Positions 1 through 8,318 of a stretch of 64,000 bases of DNA are shown in pieces. Positions within the stretch are counted from its first letter, which is position 1, and every line of letters begins with the position of its first letter. Made by a program: the position numbers and the translations under genes. Below the pieces are notes generated by a model. That model saw nothing but the letters and a program-made list of their open reading frames with translations. It did no database searches and was not told the origin of the DNA. The stretch comes from Frigidibacter sp037095735 (GTDB lineage Bacteria; Pseudomonadota; Alphaproteobacteria; Rhodobacterales; Rhodobacteraceae), in contig NZ_JBAWKD010000002.1 in assembly GCF_037095735.1 (NCBI RefSeq), positions 372,001-436,000 on the forward strand, given 5' to 3'.

Positions 1-1694
1 GCGTTCACGTCGATCACCGGCACGAGGCTGCGCACCTCGTAGATGTTGCGGATCTGGCCAAGGCTGAAGGTCCGGTTGATCTCAGCCTCCTGGCTCAGGG
101 CCCGGCGCAGCTCGGCCTCGCTCGAGTCCAGCGGAACGTAGCGCGGCTCGACCCGCGGCAGGGTCGAGACATCGACCGGCTCATAGGCCACCGAATCGTC
201 GATCAGCATGTAGCGCTCGCCCTGCGGATCGATGCGGCTGCGGCGGATGACGCGCATCTCGGGGTCGTAGATCGTCACGATCTGCGAGCCGTCGGCGCGG
301 GTGACGGTCGTGCGGCTCGACCCGTCGCGGAAGGTCTCGGTGCGCACGTCCGAACCGGGGCGGCGCAGCAGCACGCCGTCGTCCTTGATCACCTCGTAGC
401 CGCCATCGGGGCGCTCGACCACGATGCGGTCACCCGAGTTCAGCTCGACCTGACGGTTGTTCGACAGCATGGTGCCGACCGCGGCGACGCCGAGCCCGCC
501 CAGCAGAAGCTTCTCGCGATCCGACAGCGCGCCAGAGAAGATGCCGCCCTTCTTGTCGTCCTTCTTGCTGTCCTTCTGCGCCTTCTCGAGGTCGCTCAGG
601 CGCTCGTTGACGCGGTTCTGGAAGTCTTCGTCGGACGAGCGCGCGCTGTCTTCCGTGACCTTCTCTTCGGACACGGTGACCTCGCCGTCGGCCTTCGCGG
701 CCTCGGTGCCGGGCTTGGCATCATCCTCGGCGGCGCTCAGCGCGGCAGCGACCGGCGGCGCGCCGGTCTCGGCGGCGGGCTGGGCGGGACGCTCTTCCGC
801 GGCCACCGGTTCGGCAGCGGCATCGGTGCCCGCCTCGGCCGTCGCACCGCCCTCTGCCGCGGCGCCGTCGTCCGTGGTGGCCGCCGTTCCGGTGCCCGAG
901 CTGTCGCCGGTGCCCTCGGCCGTGGCCGGGGCATCCGCCTTGGGTTCTGTGCCATCGGCCGGTGCTTCGGTCGTGGTCGTGCCGTCGGCCCCGCCCTGCA
1001 TCTCCTGCTTCATCGCATCATCAAGCGACTGCGGCGCGGCATCGGACGAACCCCCAGCGGCCGAGCCCTCGGCAGGCGCCGTCGTGGTGCCGGCCCCGGA
1101 CGACTGGTCCGTTGCCGCTTCCGGCGCGGGCTCGGGCGCAGGTTCGGCAGTCGGGCTTTCGGTCGGGTTTTCGGCCGGGCTCTCGGATGCGCCGGCATCG
1201 CTCGGAGCGGTTGCCTCGGGGGCGGGTTGCGCTTCCGGAGCAGTTTCGGCGGCAGGCCCCTCGGCAGGCGCGGCATCGGGCGCCGGTGCCACCGTCGTCT
1301 CGCCCGCGGTCGAGCCACCAGTGGTCGCATCGCCGCCCGATGCTTCCGGCGCGGACTCCGGGGCCGCCTCGGCGGGCTGCTCCGCGTTGTCAGCTGCCGG
1401 GGCCGTATCGCTTTCGGGGGACGGCGCCGCGTCGGGGGCCGGTGCAGGCTCCTCGGCCGGAGCCGCTTCGGGGGCCGCTTCGGGAGCCGCTTCGGGGGCG
1501 GCCTCCTGCGACTGGGTCGCGTCCGGCTGGGTCTGATCGGGCGCGGCGCAGGGCGCCGGGCTGCCGTCGGCGCAGGTCTCGGCCGGCTGGGTCTGAGCCT
1601 CCTGCGCCCAGAGCGGGGCCGGCACGGCGAGCGAGGCGCTGGTCAGCAGCGCCACCATCGTGGCCGACGTCTTCTCGATGTGTTTACGGGCCAT
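1..1694 (-). CDS. OmpA-family outer membrane protein, C-terminus beyond the left edge
   Basis: The frame is open from an ATG at 1694 to the first base of the window, so only about 564 N-terminal residues are present. An AAGGAG ribosome binding site lies 6 bases before the ATG. The protein begins with a signal peptide (positive MARKHIEK, hydrophobic core, cleavage near LWA-QE). About 330 residues rich in Ala, Pro, Glu, Asp and Thr follow, probably disordered and periplasmic. Next comes a charged stretch, a short hydrophobic segment (LLLGGLGVAAVG) and a beta-rich region. The last visible residues (SLVPVIDVN) fit the entry to a C-terminal OmpA peptidoglycan-binding domain, which is off the edge. 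Family knowledge suggests an envelope protein tethering the outer membrane to peptidoglycan; this is inferred from architecture, since the defining domain cannot be seen. Confidence 0.7.
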   Translation of the reverse strand, partial: MARKHIEKTSATMVALLTSASLAVPAPLWAQEAQTQPAETCADGSPAPCAAPDQTQPDATQSQEAAPEAAPEAAPEAAPAEEPAPAPDAAPSPESDTAPAADNAEQPAEAAPESAPEASGGDATTGGSTAGETTVAPAPDAAPAEGPAAETAPEAQPAPEATAPSDAGASESPAENPTESPTAEPAPEPAPEAATDQSSGAGTTTAPAEGSAAGGSSDAAPQSLDDAMKQEMQGGADGTTTTEAPADGTEPKADAPATAEGTGDSSGTGTAATTDDGAAAEGGATAEAGTDAAAEPVAAEERPAQPAAETGAPPVAAALSAAEDDAKPGTEAAKADGEVTVSEEKVTEDSARSSDEDFQNRVNERLSDLEKAQKDSKKDDKKGGIFSGALSDREKLLLGGLGVAAVGTMLSNNRQVELNSGDRIVVERPDGGYEVIKDDGVLLRRPGSDVRTETFRDGSSRTTVTRADGSQIVTIYDPEMRVIRRSRIDPQGERYMLIDDSVAYEPVDVSTLPRVEPRYVPLDSSEAELRRALSQEAEINRTFSLGQIRNIYEVRSLVPVIDVN

Positions 1695-1857
1695 CGGTAG
1701 GCTCCTTGTCTATCGATATTGGCCAGAAAAACGTGCGCCATTGCACAGGAGTTCCCCCGACCGCGATTCGTGAACGGAATCGCCGCCTTTCGCAAAAAGC
1801 CGCCGAGCGGCCCGGGCAACAAATTCTTTCGGGAACCTTAAGGCGGCGGCCGGTGCC

Positions 1858-3129
1858 TCAGCCCAGCCCGGCCATCGCCGCCATCAGCCGGGGTTTTTCT
1901 CCGGCATCGCGGGTCTCGCTGAGCGCGCGGCCCAGCGCCGCCAGCGAGGCGACGGAATGACCCGCGCGGAAGCTGTCGACATGCGGCAGGATCGCGCGGA
2001 TGCCGCTGGCGCGGGGCACGAAGCCGTCCCAGCGCAACAACGGGTTGACCCAGACGAGGCGGCGCGCCGACAGGTGCAGCCGCTCGATTTCGGATGCGAG
2101 TTCGGCCGGATCGCCGCGGTCGAGCCCGTCGGTGATCAGCAGCACGACCGCCCCCCGCGACAGCACCCGGCGCGACCAGTCGCGGTTGAAGTCATGCAGG
2201 CAGGCGCCGATCCTTGTGCCGCCCTGCCAGTCCTGCGCCTCGGCCCCGGCGGCGGCCAGCGCCGCGTCGACGTCGCGGGCGGCAAGGTGACGGGTGATGT
2301 TGGTCAGCCGCGTGCCGAAGGTGAAGGCATGGACCCGCCCCCAGCCGCCCGCGCGCGAGCGGTCGGCGGCATTGGCGGCGGCATGCAGGAAGTGCAGCAC
2401 CATCCGGCTGTAGGAGGACATCGAGCCCGAGATGTCGCAGAGCGCCACCAGATCCGGCGGGCGCACCCGGCGGGCGCGGGTGGCGAAGCGCAGCGGCTCG
2501 CCGCCGGTGCGCAGGCTCGCGCGCAGCGTCGCGCGCCAGTCGGGCAGCGCCCCCGCCCCGGCGCGGGTGCGGCGGCTGAGGATCGGCGGCACCGACAGGC
2601 TGAGCCGCGCGATCATCCGTTTGGCCTCGGCGATCTCGGCGATCGACATCTGCTCGAAATCCAGCGTCCTCAGCCGTTCCTCGGCGGACATCGAGGGGCG
2701 CGCGTCAATCTCGACCTCTTCGCCCTCGGGCGCCTCGGGCAGGTCGGGCGGATCGCGCGGCGCGCCATCCAGCAGCGCCTCGGCGGCGCGCTTGGCGCCG
2801 GCCTGCGCGACACGTTCTTCGTGGGTGCCGCGGACGGCCGGCAGCATCAGGCTCATCAGCTGTTCGAGATAGCGCGGGTCGCGCCAGAACAGGCGGAAGG
2901 TCTCGGCGAAGACCGCGCGCTCTTCGGGACGCGAGACGAAGACCGCGGCCAGCGTGTGGTAGAAGTCGCGCCGGTCGGTGAAGCCCACCGCCTCGACCGC
3001 GCGCACGGCGTCGAGCACCTTGCCGGGGCCGGCCTTCAGCCCCGCCTTGCGCAGCGCGCGGCCGAAATGGGCGATGTTCTCGGCGAGGCGGCCGTTTTCC
3101 GGCAGGGCGAGATCGGTGAGGTCAGCCAT
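1858..3129 (-). CDS. VWA domain protein, CoxE-like
   Basis: This 423-residue protein has a C-terminal von Willebrand A domain with the metal-site motif DISGSMSSYS (DxSxS) near residue 240, and a helical N-terminal half typical of the CoxE-like VWA family. Such proteins work with a MoxR AAA+ ATPase as a chaperone pair in metal-centre insertion or enzyme maturation; the client is unknown here. The MoxR gene lies just upstream on the same strand. I chose the ATG at 3129 (MADLTDLALPENG). A longer frame from 3207 would translate through an intergenic repeat, giving a low-quality Arg/Gly/Pro leader. No strong ribosome binding site is visible. Confidence 0.85.
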   Translation of the reverse strand: MADLTDLALPENGRLAENIAHFGRALRKAGLKAGPGKVLDAVRAVEAVGFTDRRDFYHTLAAVFVSRPEERAVFAETFRLFWRDPRYLEQLMSLMLPAVRGTHEERVAQAGAKRAAEALLDGAPRDPPDLPEAPEGEEVEIDARPSMSAEERLRTLDFEQMSIAEIAEAKRMIARLSLSVPPILSRRTRAGAGALPDWRATLRASLRTGGEPLRFATRARRVRPPDLVALCDISGSMSSYSRMVLHFLHAAANAADRSRAGGWGRVHAFTFGTRLTNITRHLAARDVDAALAAAGAEAQDWQGGTRIGACLHDFNRDWSRRVLSRGAVVLLITDGLDRGDPAELASEIERLHLSARRLVWVNPLLRWDGFVPRASGIRAILPHVDSFRAGHSVASLAALGRALSETRDAGEKPRLMAAMAGLG

Positions 3130-3145
3130 GGCAGGGCCGCGGCGG

Positions 3146-3213
3146 AGGGGGGGCGCTGCCCCCCGGTCGCGGCCGGGCCGCGACTCCCCCCGGGATATTT
3201 CGGCCAATGAGAA
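3146..3213. repeat. Half copy of the dispersed intergenic repeat
   Basis: Between the MoxR stop and the VWA start lies a GC hairpin (G-run, CGCTG, C-run, 3147-3164), then about 20 bases on a core reading CCCGGGATATTTCGGCCAAT (3192-3209 region). The same core occurs at 6938-6964, 52657-52683 and 53915-53941. Only the hairpin/core half is present here; the other three copies have an additional hairpin module. Confidence 0.75.
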
Positions 3214-3219
3214 AGCCCA

Positions 3220-4140
3220 TCAGCTGGCCGGGGCGAGGCCGCGGCGGACCTCGTCGAGCAGCTTCTTCGCCGGGGCGCCCTCGATGCGGGCGATGTCGTC
3301 CTGGTATTTCAGGAGCGCGCCCAAAGTGTCCGAGATCACCTCGGGCGAGAGCGAGATCACGTCGAGCGCGAGCAGGCACTTGGCCCAGTCGATGGTCTCG
3401 GCGACACCGGGCTTCTTGAACAGGTCTTCCGTGCGCAGGCGCTGGACGAAACCCACGATCTCGCGGCTGAGAGTCTGGGTCGCCTCGGGGGCGCGGGCGT
3501 GCAGGATCTCGAGCTCGCGGGCGAAGTCGGGGTAGTCGACCCAGTGGTAGAGGCAGCGGCGCTTCAGCGCGTCATGCACCTCGCGCGTGCGGTTCGAGGT
3601 CAGGATCACGATCGGCGGTTCGGGGGCGCGGATCGTGCCAAGCTCGGGGATGGTCACCTGGAAATCGGAGAGGGCTTCGAGCAGGAAGGCCTCAAAGGGC
3701 TCGTCGGTGCGGTCGACCTCGTCGATCAACAGCACGGGCGCGCCGCCGGGCTGGGGGCGCATCGCGCTGAGCAGCGGGCGTTCGATCAGGTAGCGCTCGG
3801 AGAAGAGGTCGGCCTCGACATGGCCGGCCCCGCCGCCGACCTGACCGCGCGCCTCGGCGGCGCGGATCGCCACCATCTGCGCGGCGAAGTTCCATTCCGC
3901 CACCGCCTGTGCGGCGTCGAGCCCTTCGTAGCATTGCAGGCGGATCAGCCGGCGGCCGAGCGCGGCGGCGATGCTCTTGGCGATCTCGGTCTTGCCGGTG
4001 CCGGCCTCGCCTTCCAGAAACAGCGGCCGGCCGAGGCGCAGGGCGAGGAAGGCCGTCGTCGCCAGCGCCCGCCCGCAGACATAGCCCTGCCCCGCCAGCG
4101 CCGCCTGCACCGCATCGATGTCGCCCGGAATATCGCCCAT
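3220..4140 (-). CDS. MoxR-family AAA+ ATPase
   Basis: This 306-residue protein has a Walker A motif GEAGTGKTEIAK near residue 41, Walker B VLLIDEVDR near residue 135, and sensor 1 in VILTSNRTREV. These are hallmarks of the MoxR/CoxD-like AAA+ ATPases, which remodel or activate partner enzymes using ATP. The VWA gene follows downstream on the same strand, matching the usual MoxR-VWA pair. The LysR gene ends two bases upstream of this start, so LysR, MoxR and VWA could share a transcript. No Cox dehydrogenase subunits are nearby, so the substrate complex is not identified. Confidence 0.9.
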   Translation of the reverse strand: MGDIPGDIDAVQAALAGQGYVCGRALATTAFLALRLGRPLFLEGEAGTGKTEIAKSIAAALGRRLIRLQCYEGLDAAQAVAEWNFAAQMVAIRAAEARGQVGGGAGHVEADLFSERYLIERPLLSAMRPQPGGAPVLLIDEVDRTDEPFEAFLLEALSDFQVTIPELGTIRAPEPPIVILTSNRTREVHDALKRRCLYHWVDYPDFARELEILHARAPEATQTLSREIVGFVQRLRTEDLFKKPGVAETIDWAKCLLALDVISLSPEVISDTLGALLKYQDDIARIEGAPAKKLLDEVRRGLAPAS

Positions 4141-4142
4141 GC

Positions 4143-5126
4143 TCAGCCCTCCCCGGCCTTGCCCGCATCCTTCCGGCCCGGCCCGGGGCGGTCAAGGCCC
4201 GGCAGGGGCCCCGGTGCCGCACCCGCGACCAAGGTCGGATCGGCCAGCGCCGTCCGGAAGCTGCGGAAGGCCGCAAGCTCGTCGCTGCGGTCGGGCCAGA
4301 CCAGGAGGTAGGGCTCGGCCGTTTCCAGCCGGCGCGGCGAGGCAAGGCGCAGACTGCCCGCGGCCAGCATCTCGGCCGCGACCACCTCGGGCACCAGCCC
4401 GACGCCAAGCCCCGCCCGCGCCGCCGCCAGCACCATGCCGAACTGCTCGAACCGCGGGCCCCGCAGGATGGTGATCGGGTCCATCCCCGCATCGCGAAAC
4501 CAGTCGAGCCAAAGCTCGGGCCGCGTCGCCTGCTGCAGAAGCGGCAGCCGCGCGATCCCGGCATCGTCCAGCGCCTCACCGCTGCCGATCAGCGAGGGCG
4601 CGGCCACCGTCACCAGACGTTCGTCGAGCAGCTTCTGCGCCCGCAGCCCGGGCCGCGCGGACCAGAGCGTCGAATCGCCACGCAGGATCTGCGCGTCGCG
4701 GGTGCCGCGGTCGAAATCGACCGGCGCGAGGGTCGCGGACAGATCGAAGGTCACCGCCGGCGCCTGCGCCCGGAAGGCGGCGAGGCGCGGCACCAGCCAG
4801 CTTTCGCCGAAGGAGGGCAGCACCGCGAGGCGGATCACCTCGGGCTGGCCGCCGAAGGACATCACCGTCAGCGCCGCCGCGTCCAGTTCCGCCAGGATGC
4901 GCTCGGCATCGGCCAGCATCGCGCGGCCCGCGTCCGACAGCACCAGCCGCTGCCGCATCCGGTGGAAGAGCCGCACCCCGAGCCGCGCCTCGAGACTGCC
5001 GAGCGCCCGGCTGATCGCCGATTGCGTCAGACCCAGCGCCGCGGCGGCACGGGTGGTCGAGCCGCTGCGGGCGGCGTTCACGAAGGCCTGAAGCTCGGGC
5101 AAGGTCGGGGTATAGGCGCGGCGCAT
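4143..5126 (-). CDS. LysR-family transcriptional regulator divergent from gcdH
   Basis: This 327-residue protein has an N-terminal winged helix-turn-helix (GSTTRAAAALGLTQSAISRA, residues about 22-41) and a LysR-type effector domain. It is transcribed away from the glutaryl-CoA dehydrogenase gene across a 107-base gap containing a TN11A palindrome (5138-5152). The arrangement is typical of a LysR regulator controlling the divergent gene, here lysine/tryptophan-derived glutaryl-CoA breakdown; the effector is unknown. Similar LysR regulators next to gcdH are called GcdR or GcvA-like in other bacteria, but I do not assign a symbol. Confidence 0.9.
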   Translation of the reverse strand: MRRAYTPTLPELQAFVNAARSGSTTRAAAALGLTQSAISRALGSLEARLGVRLFHRMRQRLVLSDAGRAMLADAERILAELDAAALTVMSFGGQPEVIRLAVLPSFGESWLVPRLAAFRAQAPAVTFDLSATLAPVDFDRGTRDAQILRGDSTLWSARPGLRAQKLLDERLVTVAAPSLIGSGEALDDAGIARLPLLQQATRPELWLDWFRDAGMDPITILRGPRFEQFGMVLAAARAGLGVGLVPEVVAAEMLAAGSLRLASPRRLETAEPYLLVWPDRSDELAAFRSFRTALADPTLVAGAAPGPLPGLDRPGPGRKDAGKAGEG

Positions 5127-5137
5127 GGTGCCACCCT

Positions 5138-5152
5138 ATGAGTTCCGCTCAT
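5138..5152. promoter_or_regulatory. Probable LysR operator (TN11A palindrome)
   Basis: The 15 bases are an inverted repeat ATGAG-TTCCG-CTCAT containing the T-N11-A signature of LysR binding sites. They lie 11 bases upstream of the lysR ATG and about 80 bases before gcdH, where a regulator of the divergent pair would be expected to bind. Confidence 0.55.
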
Positions 5153-5233
5153 CAACTGGGAAGGGCTATTCATTTGAACCCGCGCCCGCGCAGGCCTAGA
5201 AAGGGCCGAGCGCAGCGCCCACCGGAGGACCCC

Positions 5234-6466
5234 ATGGACCAGCCCGTCACCGACCGCCCGAAACTGAAGGCCAAGGATGCCCCGGATCTCGGCCGCTTCG
5301 GCTGGGAGGATCCCTTCCGCCTGAACGACCAGCTGACCGAGGAAGAGCGGATGCTGGCCGAGGGCGCGCGCGCCTTCGCGCAGGACCGGCTCGCGACCCG
5401 GGTCGAGGCCGCCTACATGGCCGAGGCGTCGGAGCCCGAGGTCTTCGCCGAGATGGGCGAGGCCGGGCTTTTGGGCGTGACCGTGCCCGAGGAATACGGC
5501 GGTCTCGGCGCGGGCTACGTTGGCTACGGGCTGGTGGCGCGCGAGGTCGAGCGCGTCGATTCGGGCTATCGCTCGATGATGTCGGTGCAAAGCTCGCTGG
5601 TCATGTACCCGATCTATGCCTACGGCTCCGAGGCGCAGCGGATGAAATACCTTCCGAAACTGGCCTCCGGCCAGTGGATCGGCTGCTTCGGCCTGACCGA
5701 GCCCGAGGCGGGCTCGGACCCCGCCGGCATGAAGACCGTCGCCCGCAGGACCGAAGGCGGCTACGTGCTGAACGGCGCGAAGATGTGGATTTCCAACGCG
5801 CCCTTCGCCGATGTCTTCGTGATCTGGGCCAAGTCCGAGGCGCATGGCGGCAAGATCCGCGGCTTCGTGCTGGAAAAGGGCATGAAGGGCCTCAGCGCAC
5901 CGAAGATCGAGGGCAAGCTGTCCCTGCGCGCCTCGGTCACCGGCGAAGTGGTGATGCAGGATGTCGAAGTCGGCGAGGACGCGCTTCTTCCGCATGTCGA
6001 GGGCCTGAAGGGCCCGTTCGGCTGCCTCAACCGCGCGCGCTACGGCATCGCCTGGGGCGTGATGGGCGCGGCCGAGGACTGCTGGATGGCCGCGCGCAGC
6101 TATGGCCTTGACCGCAAGCAGTTCGGCAAGCCGCTGGCGGGCATGCAGCTTTACCAGAAGAAGCTCGCCGACATGCAGACCGAGATCGCGCTGGGCACCC
6201 AGGCCGCGCTGCGCGTTGGGCGGCTGCTGGACGAGGCGCAGGCCGCGCCCGAGATGATCTCGATCATCAAGCGCAACAACTGCGGCAAGGCGCTCGACAT
6301 CGCGCGGATGGCGCGGGACATGCATGGCGGCAACGGCATCCAGATCGGCTACCGGGTGATGCGCCATGCCGCGAACCTGGAAACCGTGAACACCTACGAG
6401 GGCGCGCATGACGTGCATGCGCTGATCCTCGGCCGCGCCCAGACCGGGCTTCAGGCCTTCTTCTGA
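5234..6466 (+). CDS. gcdH: Glutaryl-CoA dehydrogenase
   Basis: This 410-residue acyl-CoA dehydrogenase converts glutaryl-CoA to crotonyl-CoA and CO2 in lysine, hydroxylysine and tryptophan degradation, passing electrons to ETF. Family marks include RSMMSVQSSLVMYPI, the flavin-binding region GCFGLTEPEAGSDP, WISNAP, and the C-terminal NTYEGAHDVHALILGRAQTG segment, whose Glu matches the catalytic base. I chose the ATG at 5234 because GGAGGA lies about 8 bases upstream and homologues start at this level; an upstream in-frame start at 5138 would read through the operator. The stop overlaps the start of a PIN-domain gene. Confidence 0.95.
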   Translation: MDQPVTDRPKLKAKDAPDLGRFGWEDPFRLNDQLTEEERMLAEGARAFAQDRLATRVEAAYMAEASEPEVFAEMGEAGLLGVTVPEEYGGLGAGYVGYGLVAREVERVDSGYRSMMSVQSSLVMYPIYAYGSEAQRMKYLPKLASGQWIGCFGLTEPEAGSDPAGMKTVARRTEGGYVLNGAKMWISNAPFADVFVIWAKSEAHGGKIRGFVLEKGMKGLSAPKIEGKLSLRASVTGEVVMQDVEVGEDALLPHVEGLKGPFGCLNRARYGIAWGVMGAAEDCWMAARSYGLDRKQFGKPLAGMQLYQKKLADMQTEIALGTQAALRVGRLLDEAQAAPEMISIIKRNNCGKALDIARMARDMHGGNGIQIGYRVMRHAANLETVNTYEGAHDVHALILGRAQTGLQAFF

Positions 6467-6864
6467 CCCGCTTCGTCCTGGCCCCGGACGCGGCGCTGCG
6501 CCTTCTTGCCGAAGGCGCGGCCCCGCATCCCGGGCACCGGCTGCTGGCTCCCGCCGCCCTGCGCTCGCATCTGCTCGCCGCGCTCTACGCAGAGGTCCGC
6601 GCCAGCCGCCTCGACCGCGCCGAGGCCCAGCGCCGCCTCGACGCCTTCCGCGCGCTCGCGCCGCGCCTGCTCGGCGACCGTGTCCTGCAGCGCCACGCCT
6701 GGGACATCGCCGAAACGCTCGACTGCCCCGACACCGCGCTTGCCGAATACCTCGCCCTGACCCGGTTGCAGGCCGATGCGCTGGTGACCACCGACGCCGC
6801 TCTCGCGAAGGTGGCGGCGCCGCTGGTCCCCACCGCCCCCTACGCGGCGCTGTTCGCCCCCTGA
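6463..6864 (+). CDS. PIN-domain protein with a probable CTG start
   Basis: The 133-codon frame has no ATG, GTG or TTG near its beginning. An upstream in-frame stop lies at 6409-6411, and the only plausible start is the CTG at 6463, which overlaps the gcdH stop as CTGA. The product reads (M)TRFVLAPDAALRLLAEG and ends with DCPDTALAEYLALTRLQADA then LVTTDAALA. This matches a PIN nuclease fold (VapC-like): a first-strand acidic residue, a central YAEVR segment, and the conserved LALxxxADALVTxD motif. No antitoxin gene is adjacent, so it may be a stand-alone PIN protein translationally coupled to gcdH rather than a toxin. The composite repeat follows 17 bases after the stop. Confidence 0.7.
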   Translation: MTRFVLAPDAALRLLAEGAAPHPGHRLLAPAALRSHLLAALYAEVRASRLDRAEAQRRLDAFRALAPRLLGDRVLQRHAWDIAETLDCPDTALAEYLALTRLQADALVTTDAALAKVAAPLVPTAPYAALFAP

Positions 6865-6880
6865 CGGCCGTTTCGACTTT

Positions 6881-7000
6881 GCCGGAATATCCCGGGGGAG
6901 CCCGGAACGGGCGGGGCAGAGCCCCTTCTTCCCTGCTTTCGCATTGGCCCAAATATCCCGGGGGTGAGGGCGCAGCCCGAGGGGGCAGCGCCCCCTCCTG
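6881..7000. repeat. Full composite intergenic repeat, convergent gene ends
   Basis: Two modules lie end to end. The first has a GGAATATCCCGGGGG-like core and hairpin GGGGCAGAGCCCC (6913-6925). The second has core TTCGCATTGGCCCAAATATC (6938 onward) and hairpin GGGGGCAGCGCCCCC (6981-6995). The element sits between the end of the PIN gene and the end of the aldo/keto reductase gene, where a two-way terminator would be useful. The same two-module order is seen at 52590-52722 and, reversed, at 53895-54007. Confidence 0.8.
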
Positions 7001-7004
7001 TCCC

Positions 7005-7958
7005 TCAGTCCCCCGCCGCCGTCAGCGCCGCCATCTGCGCGCCGCTCAGCCGCAGCTCCGCCGCCCGGGCGAAGCTCTCGACCTGCTCCACCTTCGTGGC
7101 CGAGGCGATCGGCGCCGTCACCCCGGGCCGCGCCATCAGCCAGGCCAGCGCGATCTCCGAGGGCGCGGCCCCCGTCTCTTCCGCCACGCCGTCGAGCGCC
7201 GCGAGGATCCGCCCGCCCTTCGCGTCGAGATATTTCTCGACCGCGCCGCCGCGCCCGCCCTGCCCCAGATCGGCCTTCGAGCGGTACTTGCCCGACAGGA
7301 AGCCCGAGGCGAGGCTGAAGTAGGTCACCACGCCGATGCCCTCGGCCGCGGCCATCTCCTGCAGGTCGCCCTCGAAGGCGTCGCGGGCATAGAGGCTGTA
7401 CTCGGGCTGGATCACCGCATAGCGCGGCAGGCCGCCCTTGCCCGAGGCCTCGAGCGCGCCGCCCAAGAGCCCCGCGTCATAGTTCGAGGCGCCGATCGCC
7501 GTCACCTTGCCGGCGGCGATCAGCGCCTCGTAGGCGCCCAGCGTCTCTTCATGGGTCACGGTCTCGTCGGGCCAGTGCGAGAAATAGAGGTCGATGCGGT
7601 CCGTCCCCAGCCGGCGCAGCGAGGCCTCGGCCGCCTCGGCGATCCAGCGCCGCGACAGGCCCTTCTGGCCGGGCGTGCCAAGGTCCGAGCCGACCTTGGT
7701 GAAGATCACCACCCGCTCGCGCATCCCAGGACGGGCGGCCAGCCAGCGCCCGAGGATCGTCTCGCTCTCGCCGCCGGCATTGCCCGGCGCCCAGGCCGAA
7801 TAGACGTCGGCGGTGTCGATCGCGTTGAAGCCGTGATCGACGAAGGCATCGAGCACGCGGAAGCTCTGGGCCTCGTCGATGGTCCAGCCGAAGACATTGC
7901 CGCCGAAGACCACCGGCGCGGTCGCAAGCCCGCTGGGGCCGAGGGGACGCATCTGCAT
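7005..7958 (-). CDS. Aldo/keto reductase
   Basis: This 317-residue protein is an NAD(P)H-dependent TIM-barrel oxidoreductase. It begins MQMRPLGPSGLATAPVVFGG and carries the usual catalytic residues: Asp and Tyr in NAIDTADVYS, Lys in IFTKVGS, and His in LYFSHWPDE. The C-terminal part (IASATKVEQVESFARA) fits cofactor phosphate binding. I chose the ATG at 7958, preceded by AAAGGA; a much longer in-frame extension upstream is Cys/Arg/Gly-rich and not credible. It belongs to the general aldehyde/ketone reductase group; the substrate cannot be read from sequence. Confidence 0.9.
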   Translation of the reverse strand: MQMRPLGPSGLATAPVVFGGNVFGWTIDEAQSFRVLDAFVDHGFNAIDTADVYSAWAPGNAGGESETILGRWLAARPGMRERVVIFTKVGSDLGTPGQKGLSRRWIAEAAEASLRRLGTDRIDLYFSHWPDETVTHEETLGAYEALIAAGKVTAIGASNYDAGLLGGALEASGKGGLPRYAVIQPEYSLYARDAFEGDLQEMAAAEGIGVVTYFSLASGFLSGKYRSKADLGQGGRGGAVEKYLDAKGGRILAALDGVAEETGAAPSEIALAWLMARPGVTAPIASATKVEQVESFARAAELRLSGAQMAALTAAGD

Positions 7959-8318
7959 GGGAAATCCTTTCCGTTCGGATGCGCCAAGACTTGGGCCGCC
8001 GCGCGCGCGGGGACAGGGTCCGCCGCGCACAGGCGGGCCGCAGGCCCTGCACAGGGCCCGCCGCTGCCGAGGAGCGGGCCCGCAGACAGCCCCAGCCCCC
8101 CCGCAGACAGAAAGTCCTCCACACAGGAAACCCGCCCCGGGCACGTCACAGGCCGTTGCCCCGACGAGGCTGACAGCATCATGGGCGCCTCGCAAAAGCT
8201 TGCGCCGCGCTGGGGCAACGCACACAGGGTCCGGCGCACGCGCCTAGGAAGTGCGCAGAGCCGCCCCGGGCTCCCGGGCCGGACCCTGTGCCGGGGACCG
8301 GGAAGGGCGCGCGCGGCC
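7959..8318. other. 360-base intergenic stretch, no gene seen
   Basis: This is the gap between the phosphodiesterase stop and the aldo/keto reductase start, both on the minus strand. It should carry the reductase promoter. I see no convincing small gene, RNA or strong hairpin; frames crossing it have atypical Pro/Arg/Ala-rich composition. Confidence 0.5.

Noticed and set aside
457..1960. Long plus-strand Ala/Ser/Arg-rich frames over the OmpA gene
   Set aside because: They are antisense to a minus-strand gene with a signal peptide and strong ribosome binding site, and have low-complexity translations.
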